Shown here piece by piece: positions 6,764-13,089 of a stretch of DNA of 15,700 bases. Numbering within the stretch: the stretch's first letter is position 1; each line of letters opens with the position of its first letter. The stretch covers positions 1 through 15,700 of the forward strand of contig JBNMKN010000033.1 of the NCBI GenBank assembly GCA_050874365.1, read 5' to 3'. Source of the stretch: Eshraghiella sp050874365. Its GTDB lineage: Bacteria; Bacillota; Clostridia; Lachnospirales; Lachnospiraceae. Both the position numbers and the translations under genes were made by a program. Below the pieces are notes generated by a model. The model worked only from the letters and a program-made list of their open reading frames with translations. It was not told where the DNA came from and searched no databases.

Positions 6764-8152
6764 ATGGCTAATACAGGCAATTCAACCAAAAAATCCCTGA
6801 ACGTAATTATTGTAGGGTGCGGTAAGGTAGGTTCCACACTTGTTGAACAGTTACGTCATGAGGGTAATGATGTCACGATAATTGATAAAAACAGTGAAAA
6901 AGTACAGACGCTCGCCACTACATACGATGTAATGGGTATAATCGGGAACGGGGCCAGCTTCAGCACACAGCTTGAAGCGGGAATTAATAAAGCCGACCTT
7001 TTTATTGCAGTTACCGATTCGGATGAACTTAATCTTTTATGCTGTACTGTAGCTAAAAGAGTGGGTAATCCTGCGGCAATAGCAAGGGTTCATGACCCTG
7101 ATTACAGCAAGGACACGGCATATCTCAGGGATAAGCTTGGACTTACCCTTATTATTAATCCTGAGTATGAAGCAGCCAAGGAAATATCAAGAATACTTTT
7201 TCTGCCATCCGCACTTGAAATCAACTCTTTTGCACACGGACAGGCAGAGATGATTAAGCTGAAGATAGAAGCCGGTAATCCCCTTGACGGAATGGCAATC
7301 ATGAATATCAACACACTTGCCAAAGAAGTGCTTATATGTGCCGTTGAAAGAAACGGAGAGATAATTATTCCGTCAGGTAATTTTGTATTACAGGCTGGAG
7401 ACAAGATTTCCTTTGTGGCACAGCGTTCAAGAGCATTACCATTCCTTAAGAACATAGGAATACTTACAGGAAAGGTTAAGAATACAATTATAGTCGGTGG
7501 CGGTAAAGTAAGCTATTATCTTGCTGACCAGCTTATAAAGAGAGGAATTTCAGTTAAGATAATTGAGAAGAACAAAGCCAGATGTGAACAGCTCAGTGTG
7601 CTTCTTCCTAAAGCAATTATAATTAATGGCGATGGAACGGATGAGGATACGCTTAATGAAGAGGGTCTTGATATGGCGGCTTCTTTTGTTCCTCTTACGG
7701 GAATAGATGAAGAAAACATTCTTCTTACGCTTCATGCAAGAAAGCACAGCAACGCTAAAGTTGTAACGGAAATCAACCGTTCTTCTTTTAAGGATGTAAT
7801 CAATACCCTTGATTTGGGAAGTGTTGTATATCCAAGATATATTACTTCTGAGGCAATTATTGCATACGCAAGAGCTAAAAAAGATTCTGTGGGAAGCAAC
7901 ATAGAGACTTTGTATCATCTGTTTGATTCAAGGGCAGAGGCGATAGAATTCAGTATCAGGGAAGCCTCTGAGGTTACAGGTATTCCTATTAAGGATTTAT
8001 GTCTGCATAAGAATCTGTTGTTATGTTTTATTAACAGGAACGGTAAGATAATTATTCCTACAGGTAATGACACAATTGAAGTCGGTGATACGGTAATGGT
8101 AATGACCACACATTCGGGATTTAATGATATTCAGGATATATTGAGGAAGTAA
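6764..8152 (+). CDS. trkA: Trk/Ktr-type potassium uptake regulatory protein TrkA
   Basis: A 462-residue cytoplasmic protein with two tandem RCK units. The first RCK_N (about 13-130) has the nucleotide-binding GCGKVG (18-23) and acidic Asp41; RCK_C1 follows (about 155-228). The second RCK_N (about 240-360) has GGGKVS (245-250) and Glu268; RCK_C2 spans about 375-458. Both RCK_C parts contain a matching IIPSGN or IIPTGN turn. TrkA forms a ring under the TrkH channel and gates it in response to NAD(H) or adenine nucleotides. Start choice: ATG 6764 has TGAGGTG (6751-6757) 6 nt upstream; the in-frame GTG 6755 lies inside that site. The double-RCK layout is that of E. coli-type TrkA, not the single-RCK KtrA. 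It stands 4 nt before trkH, and the pair forms a complete uptake system. Confidence 0.95.
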   Translation: MANTGNSTKKSLNVIIVGCGKVGSTLVEQLRHEGNDVTIIDKNSEKVQTLATTYDVMGIIGNGASFSTQLEAGINKADLFIAVTDSDELNLLCCTVAKRVGNPAAIARVHDPDYSKDTAYLRDKLGLTLIINPEYEAAKEISRILFLPSALEINSFAHGQAEMIKLKIEAGNPLDGMAIMNINTLAKEVLICAVERNGEIIIPSGNFVLQAGDKISFVAQRSRALPFLKNIGILTGKVKNTIIVGGGKVSYYLADQLIKRGISVKIIEKNKARCEQLSVLLPKAIIINGDGTDEDTLNEEGLDMAASFVPLTGIDEENILLTLHARKHSNAKVVTEINRSSFKDVINTLDLGSVVYPRYITSEAIIAYARAKKDSVGSNIETLYHLFDSRAEAIEFSIREASEVTGIPIKDLCLHKNLLLCFINRNGKIIIPTGNDTIEVGDTVMVMTTHSGFNDIQDILRK

Positions 8153-8156
8153 TGAA

Positions 8157-9623
8157 ATGAATAGTTCAATTATACGATATATTTTAGGTTCTGTTTTAAA
8201 ATTAGAGGGAGCACTTATGGCGCTGCCATGCTTTGTTTCCCTTATTTACAAAGAGGGAGAGGGACTTAGCTATCTGGCGGTGGCACTGGGATGCCTTGCA
8301 CTTGGTTTTCTGCTTACACTTAAAAAGCCGAAAGACACGGTATTTTATTTAAAAGAAGGGTGTGTATCCACAGCGCTTAGCTGGATTGTACTCAGTATTT
8401 TCGGATGTATACCGTTTGTGCTTACAAAGGAGATTCCTTCCTTTACCAACGCTCTTTTTGAGACAATATCGGGATTTACCACAACAGGAGCCAGCATACT
8501 TGACGATGTAGAATCTTTATCACATACGTCGATGTTCTGGAGAAGTTTTACCCACTGGATAGGCGGTATGGGCGTACTTGTGTTCCTGCTTGCGGTTGTG
8601 CCGCTAAGTGGCGGCTCCAATGTTAATCTGATGAGGGCAGAAAGCCCCGGACCAAGTTTTGGTAAGCTTGTTCCTAAGCTTAAATCCACAGCCAGACTTT
8701 TATACCTTATATATTTCGGACTTACAATTATACAGATTATATTGCTTATCTGCGGAAGAATGCCTGTATTTGATGCCATAACCACAAGCTTCGGTACGGC
8801 GGGTACCGGTGGTTTCGGAATCAAGAATGACAGTATAGCAGGCTACTCCCTTTATATAAAATGGGTTATTACAATATTTATGATACTCTTCGGTGTTAAT
8901 TTTAACGCATATTATCTTATACTTTATAAGAAGTTCAAAAGTGCGTTTGCCATGGAGGAAGTAAGGGTCTATTTTATAATAATTATTGTATCCGTTGTAT
9001 GTATCTTTTTTAACATACTTAAGATGTCAACAAGTGCCATAAATGCCCTTACGGATTCGGCATTCCAGGTTGCGTCAATTATTACCACCACGGGCTTTTC
9101 CACCACGGATTTTAACCTGTGGCCGGAGGCATCCAAAACCATACTTGTCATGTTAATGTTTATCGGAGCCTGTGCGGGAAGTACGGGTGGCGGTATTAAG
9201 GTTTCAAGATTTATTATTCTTGTCAAGTCATTGGGAAAAGAAACGGATTCATACATCCATCCTAAGATAATCAAGAAGATTAAAATGGACGGCAAACCTG
9301 TTGAACATGAGGTTGTGCGATCAATTAACGTATATCTTCTGACTTTTATAATTATTTTTGCGGTGTCGGTTTTTCTTGTTTCCTTGGAAAATAAGGATTT
9401 TACAACCAACTTTACGGCGGTTGCAGCTACAATCAATAACATAGGGCAGGGACTTTCAAAAGCGGGACCTACCTGTAATTTTGGAGGTTTTTCAGTCTTA
9501 AGCAAATATGTCATGATGTTTGATATGTTAGCGGGAAGACTTGAACTATTTCCTCTGTTGATATTATTCCACCCTGCAATCATAAGGGAAATGTTCAGAG
9601 GCAAAAGAAAAAGCAGGGCATAG
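8157..9623 (+). CDS. trkH: Trk-type potassium uptake channel protein TrkH
   Basis: A 488-residue polytopic membrane protein that forms the K+ pathway. Four selectivity-filter-like P-loops are visible: TTTGAS (108-113), TAGTGGFG (214-221), TTTGFS (310-315) and NNIGQG (427-432), each between hydrophobic helices, as in the fourfold pseudo-symmetric TrkH/KtrB family. HWIGGMGV (133-140) and GACAGSTGGGIK (337-348), also family signatures, are present. The length matches TrkH (about 480) rather than the shorter KtrB (about 450). The ribosome site GAGGAAG (8143-8149) overlaps the end of trkA, and the 4-nt gap suggests coupled translation. A hairpin follows the gene. No residue needed for the filter appears to be missing. 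Confidence 0.95.
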   Translation: MNSSIIRYILGSVLKLEGALMALPCFVSLIYKEGEGLSYLAVALGCLALGFLLTLKKPKDTVFYLKEGCVSTALSWIVLSIFGCIPFVLTKEIPSFTNALFETISGFTTTGASILDDVESLSHTSMFWRSFTHWIGGMGVLVFLLAVVPLSGGSNVNLMRAESPGPSFGKLVPKLKSTARLLYLIYFGLTIIQIILLICGRMPVFDAITTSFGTAGTGGFGIKNDSIAGYSLYIKWVITIFMILFGVNFNAYYLILYKKFKSAFAMEEVRVYFIIIIVSVVCIFFNILKMSTSAINALTDSAFQVASIITTTGFSTTDFNLWPEASKTILVMLMFIGACAGSTGGGIKVSRFIILVKSLGKETDSYIHPKIIKKIKMDGKPVEHEVVRSINVYLLTFIIIFAVSVFLVSLENKDFTTNFTAVAATINNIGQGLSKAGPTCNFGGFSVLSKYVMMFDMLAGRLELFPLLILFHPAIIREMFRGKRKSRA

Positions 9624-9636
9624 CATAACAAAGGCA

Positions 9637-9654
9637 GAGAAGCATAAGCTTCTC
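9637..9654. terminator. Short hairpin between convergent trkH and lacI-type gene
   Basis: GAGAAGC (9637-9643) and GCTTCTC (9648-9654) form a 7-bp stem with a 4-nt loop, followed by GATTTT on the + strand. It begins 13 nt after the trkH stop and overlaps the TGA of the minus-strand regulator (9655-9653). It is probably a weak terminator shared by both genes; the T-run is short, so read-through is possible. Confidence 0.5.
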
Positions 9655-10531
9655 AGATTTTGTATATATGGTCTACATCAAATTTTTTATCAATAGAATT
9701 CAGAAGTATATTGATAGCCAGGTTGGCTTTCTTTTGAATATCGTTTTCAATAAAATGAAAGCCGCCTGATATAAGAATATCCGGTTTGTTGGAACTGATT
9801 ATTACAGAGTTATCGGGGTTGGCATATCCACAGGCAGTAAGTGCGGTGTATGTGCCGATGATGATAACTTTTTTTGTACCCAGATCTTTAAAGCGGTCTT
9901 TATTAAAATCACTTATAAAAAATACTTTTTCAGGATTTATATCTGAGAAGATGTATTCTCTGTAATTTTCGTTGGCAAAAGTATTGCTCAGAATAATAAA
10001 ATCATCCCCTACAATAGAAGCAGCTTTTTTTAGCAAATTACCGTAATCGGTATATATCTGATAGAAAAGAGGGTCATTTATAATCATATCAATATTAATT
10101 ATCGGCACCATAAAGCTGTTGGAAAGAATAGAGAATTCCTTTTCCGTAAGGTCAATGGCGAGAATGGCGTCAACCGTTCTTCCGGAAACGGGACCCGGAC
10201 AATCCGATTGGAAGGGCATATACATTACATCATATCCAAGCCTGTTAAGCCTCCGGATCAATAAATTAACAATGTTTGAAATTTCAAGATTTCTTGCAAA
10301 AGTTCTGTCATTCAGATGATATGAAATTCCGATTACGTTGTTACGGCCGGTAGCAAGGCTTTTGGCAGCGTGACTTGGAGTGTAATCAAGGAGGTTTGCA
10401 ATCTGGAGAACTTTCTTTCTGGTAGCCTCACTTATCTTCATATCAGTTCTGTTATTCATTATATATGATACTGTTGCAACAGAAACTCCGGCTTCTCTTG
10501 CAACATCTTTAACCGTTGCTTTTTTATTCAT
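9653..10531 (-). CDS. LacI-family transcriptional repressor, probable maltodextrin operon regulator
   Basis: A 292-residue regulator. The N-terminus is a textbook LacI DNA-binding domain: TVKDVAREAGVSVATVSYIMNN (about 6-27), then the hinge helix YTPSHAAKSLATGR (about 50-63). Position 66 onward (VIGIS) begins a periplasmic-binding-protein-like effector domain, but this is about 40 residues shorter than in typical members (330-340) and lacks the usual R-x-x-GF-x-A segment of the C-terminal subdomain, so effector binding may be unusual. ATG 10531 has AAAGGA (10545-10540) 8 nt upstream. The gene is divergent from the lipoprotein-amylase-malEF operon, and the shared spacer holds three matching palindromes with the central CG typical of LacI-family operators, one of them at its own promoter. 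Control of the maltodextrin operon and itself is therefore strongly suggested. Confidence 0.88.
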   Translation of the reverse strand: MNKKATVKDVAREAGVSVATVSYIMNNRTDMKISEATRKKVLQIANLLDYTPSHAAKSLATGRNNVIGISYHLNDRTFARNLEISNIVNLLIRRLNRLGYDVMYMPFQSDCPGPVSGRTVDAILAIDLTEKEFSILSNSFMVPIINIDMIINDPLFYQIYTDYGNLLKKAASIVGDDFIILSNTFANENYREYIFSDINPEKVFFISDFNKDRFKDLGTKKVIIIGTYTALTACGYANPDNSVIISSNKPDILISGGFHFIENDIQKKANLAINILLNSIDKKFDVDHIYKI

Positions 10532-10562
10532 AACGGAAATCCTTTCTTTGACAATTTTAATA

Positions 10563-10578
10563 ACTTAAACGTATAAGT
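10563..10578. promoter_or_regulatory. Operator O1 at the regulator's own promoter
   Basis: The 16-bp ACTTAAACGTATAAGT is a near palindrome around a central CG, with arms ACTTA and TAAGT. It begins 2 nt beyond the -10 box of the minus-strand promoter and covers the predicted start near 10574. It shares both arms and the central CG with the two sites before the + strand operon. Autorepression is the natural reading. Confidence 0.7.
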
Positions 10579-10580
10579 AG

Positions 10581-10609
10581 ATGATAAAAGTAATAAATTA
10601 AAATGTCAA
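10581..10609 (-). promoter_or_regulatory. Sigma-A promoter of the LacI-family gene
   Basis: On the minus strand, a consensus TTGACA (10609-10604) and TATCAT (10586-10581) are 17 nt apart. Predicted start near 10574, giving a leader of about 43 nt before ATG 10531. Confidence 0.75.
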
Positions 10610-10617
10610 TAATTTTG

Positions 10618-10646
10618 TTGACAGAAAAAATAAACCGTGTTAGTAT
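10618..10646 (+). promoter_or_regulatory. Sigma-A promoter of the maltodextrin operon
   Basis: A consensus TTGACA (10618-10623) and TAGTAT (10641-10646) are 17 nt apart. Predicted start near 10653, inside the first of two overlapping operators, with a leader of about 48 nt before the lipoprotein ATG. Confidence 0.78.
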
Positions 10647-10648
10647 CA

Positions 10649-10677
10649 ACTTAACCGATTAACTTAACCGATTAAGT
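10649..10677. promoter_or_regulatory. Overlapping tandem operators O2 and O3
   Basis: The 13-bp unit CTTAACCGATTAA occurs twice head to tail (10650-10662 and 10663-10675). This makes two 16-bp operator-like sites, ACTTAACCGATTAACT (10649-10664) and ACTTAACCGATTAAGT (10662-10677), sharing 3 bp. The second has full six-base arms; the first has a less perfect right arm. They start 2 nt after the -10 box and cover the transcription start, so bound repressor should block initiation. Confidence 0.78.
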
Positions 10678-10700
10678 AAAATAAAAGGAGGATAATTTAA

Positions 10701-11456
10701 ATGAAAAAATTATTAAAAAGAACAGCAGGATTAATCATGGCAGGAGCCTTGACCGTTGCAGCACTTTGTGGCTGCGGAAGTAATAAGCCTGGTACAGGAA
10801 ACGATGCAAAATCATCGGAGGAGAGCATCCTCAAGATTACATTCATGAAGGATGAAAGCGTTCTTGGAACAGCAGAGGTAAAAGAAGGTGCCGTACTTTC
10901 AAAAAACGACTATGAAAAATACGAGACAGGTGGAAATGCCGAATTTATGGGATGGTATGAGACACCGGCGTTTCTTGATGCAAGCAAAAAAGACCTTTCT
11001 AAAGATACTTTTACTAAAGATACGGTTCTTTACGGCAATTTTAAATCAAATTCAGCGTCAGAGGATACAAGGATATGGTACATTGTCGGTACATCCGACA
11101 AAGGAAGCTTAAAAGAAAGTAACTGGGCAGGAGCCAATGTAGAGGATAGCGTAAAGTCAGAATTTGAACTTAAATCCACAGGAAATAATAATGAATTTGC
11201 CATAACAATTGATTTGTATGCAGGCGACCAGTTTCAGGTAATACATGACTGGAGCTGGGACGGACAGAAAGGTTACGGATATTTTACAGGACTTGACAAC
11301 ACCATGTTTGAAAACGGTGGGGGACTTGGCGGAACCGACAACACATCCAATGTGAATGTAATAATGGACGGTAATTATACAATAACCCTTACAACCAATC
11401 CGGATGATGAGGCACATGACACATTAACAATTACAAGGAACGGTGATATTAAATAA
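10701..11456 (+). CDS. Putative carbohydrate-binding surface lipoprotein
   Basis: A 251-residue predicted lipoprotein. A Lys/Arg start and hydrophobic stretch (8-22) lead to the lipobox LCGC with Cys25 as the likely lipidated residue. After a short Ser/Gly/Asn linker comes a small repeat-like domain (about 43-115) with EFMGWYETPAFLD and DTVLYGNF, which resembles the bacterial Listeria-Bacteroides (InlB B-type) repeat pattern. The C-terminal half (about 122-248) starts WYIVGTSDKGSLKESNW and has AGDQFQVIHDWSWDGQKGYGY, N-x-NVNVIMDGNYTITL, and Trp126, 142, 184 and 186, a pattern recalling SusE/SusF-type starch-binding modules. It probably sits on the outer membrane face and captures maltodextrin or starch for the adjacent ABC importer. 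It is the first gene of the operon, with a perfect AAGGAGG (10685-10691) 9 nt before ATG. Binding function is inferred from fold-like motifs and context. Confidence 0.7.
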   Translation: MKKLLKRTAGLIMAGALTVAALCGCGSNKPGTGNDAKSSEESILKITFMKDESVLGTAEVKEGAVLSKNDYEKYETGGNAEFMGWYETPAFLDASKKDLSKDTFTKDTVLYGNFKSNSASEDTRIWYIVGTSDKGSLKESNWAGANVEDSVKSEFELKSTGNNNEFAITIDLYAGDQFQVIHDWSWDGQKGYGYFTGLDNTMFENGGGLGGTDNTSNVNVIMDGNYTITLTTNPDDEAHDTLTITRNGDIK

Positions 11457-11457
11457 C

Positions 11458-13089
11458 ATGAATGTTTGGGCATTATATCATATGGCAGATTCATCGTATT
11501 GCTTTCCGGTGTCGGATAACGAACTTGTGCTCAGATTAAGAACGGCAAAAAATGATGTTAAAAATGTAAGTGTCCTGTATGAAAGCAAATATATAATAGG
11601 TAAATGTCAGAAAAAACAGAATATGGAGAAAATGTTTACGGATTCACTTTATGATTATTATGTGACAAAGCTTTTTCTTACGGATACAAGGGTCGGATAT
11701 GTGTTTTACATAAATGATGGTAAAAATAACTATTATTATTCAGAGGATGGTCTGACAGACACTTACGATTTTAAGCTGGGATTTTACAACTTTTTCCAAT
11801 ATCCGTATATTAATCCGGCAGATGTGATGAGCAAAATAGAATGGATGGGCAAGGCCTGCTTTTATCAGATTTTTGTAGACAGATTTAAGCAGGGAAATAC
11901 CCATAAGGATATATCTTATATAAATTGTGAATGGGGAGATATTCCCTCTCCATTCACATATGCAGGCGGTGACTTGAAGGGAATAACGGAGAAGCTTGAT
12001 TATATAAAATCACTTGGCTGCAATGTTATCTATCTGACTCCGGTTTTCAAATCAAAATCAAATCACAAATATGATATAAGTGATTATTATGAAACGGATG
12101 AACAGTTTGGAACTAATGAAGATTTACATGAGCTTGTTGAAACTGCCCATAAAAAAAATATGAAAATAGTTCTGGATGCAGTATTTAATCACTGCAGCGA
12201 AGACATAATGCAGTTCCGTGACGTATGTGAAAACGGTAAAAATTCAAAATACTATGACTGGTTTATAATTTACGGTGATTCGGTAAATGAAAACAGGGAT
12301 AATTACGAGATTTTTGCAGGCTGTAAATATATGCCGAAGTGGAATACGGGAAATGAATTTGCAGCAGAGTACCTGATTAACATTGCCGTTCATTATCTGA
12401 AAACCTATGATATTGACGGCTGGAGACTTGATGTGTCGGATGAGGTCAGTCATGCTTTCTGGAGAGAATTCAGAAAAGCGGTAAAAAAGTGCAGGGAGGA
12501 TGCAATTATTCTTGGTGAAAATTGGCATAATGCCTATTCTAACCTGCGTGGTGACCAGTTTGACGGAATAATGAATTATTCTTTTACAAAAGCCTGCCTT
12601 GATTATTTTGCGTATGATAAATTTACGGCGGAGAAATTTGCGGACAGACTGAATGAGATACTGATGAGAAATACGGATACCGTTAATTATATGATGCTTA
12701 ATCTTCTGGACAGCCACGATACACACAGGTTTTATTCGGAAGTGTCATGTAATGATTTCAGGTTTGAAGCAGCAATATGTCTTACATATATGTTTCCCGG
12801 AGCACCGTGCATATTCTACGGAACAGAAATAAGGATGGAGGGCGGATATGACCCGGATTGCCGAAGGTGCATGGACTGGGACAAAAAAGATGACAGGATG
12901 AGAGTTCTGCTTAATGCACTTTCAGAACTCAGAAAAAAATATGAGATTGCTAATGGCTCAGTCAGTATTTATAGTATAGATGAGGACTTTATTCTCGAAA
13001 TCGTAACCAAAGCACATAAAATAATTCTTGAAATTAATAAAGAGACAGAAAAATATGGGATATCAGTGGATGGAGGAAACTATGTATGA
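11458..13089 (+). CDS. GH13 alpha-amylase family enzyme, neopullulanase/cyclomaltodextrinase-like
   Basis: A 543-residue glycoside hydrolase with no signal peptide, so probably cytoplasmic. Residues 1-115 resemble the CBM34 N-domain of neopullulanases (LRLRTAKNDVKNVSVLY). The catalytic barrel starts near 130 (FYQIFVDRF) and shows all GH13 regions: DAVFNH (240-245), GWRLDVSDEV with nucleophile Asp325, ILGENWH with acid/base Glu354, and LDSHDT with Asp421. MPKWNTGN (292-299) is also typical of this subgroup. The enzyme should cut alpha-1,4 (and perhaps alpha-1,6) bonds in imported maltodextrins or cyclodextrins. ATG 11458 lies 1 nt after the lipoprotein stop and has no strong ribosome site, so coupled translation is likely; the in-frame GTG 11443 is inside the upstream gene. 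The C-terminal beta domain is short compared with roughly 580-residue relatives. Exact specificity is open. Confidence 0.9.
   Translation: MNVWALYHMADSSYCFPVSDNELVLRLRTAKNDVKNVSVLYESKYIIGKCQKKQNMEKMFTDSLYDYYVTKLFLTDTRVGYVFYINDGKNNYYYSEDGLTDTYDFKLGFYNFFQYPYINPADVMSKIEWMGKACFYQIFVDRFKQGNTHKDISYINCEWGDIPSPFTYAGGDLKGITEKLDYIKSLGCNVIYLTPVFKSKSNHKYDISDYYETDEQFGTNEDLHELVETAHKKNMKIVLDAVFNHCSEDIMQFRDVCENGKNSKYYDWFIIYGDSVNENRDNYEIFAGCKYMPKWNTGNEFAAEYLINIAVHYLKTYDIDGWRLDVSDEVSHAFWREFRKAVKKCREDAIILGENWHNAYSNLRGDQFDGIMNYSFTKACLDYFAYDKFTAEKFADRLNEILMRNTDTVNYMMLNLLDSHDTHRFYSEVSCNDFRFEAAICLTYMFPGAPCIFYGTEIRMEGGYDPDCRRCMDWDKKDDRMRVLLNALSELRKKYEIANGSVSIYSIDEDFILEIVTKAHKIILEINKETEKYGISVDGGNYV

Noticed and set aside
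8969..9631. A 220-codon open frame on the minus strand across trkH
   Set aside because: It is antisense to a clear TrkH with all filter motifs, and the translation shows no recognisable domain.
12244..12726. A 160-codon minus-strand open frame inside the GH13 gene
   Set aside because: It runs antisense to the catalytic regions of a well-supported amylase, and its product resembles nothing I know.
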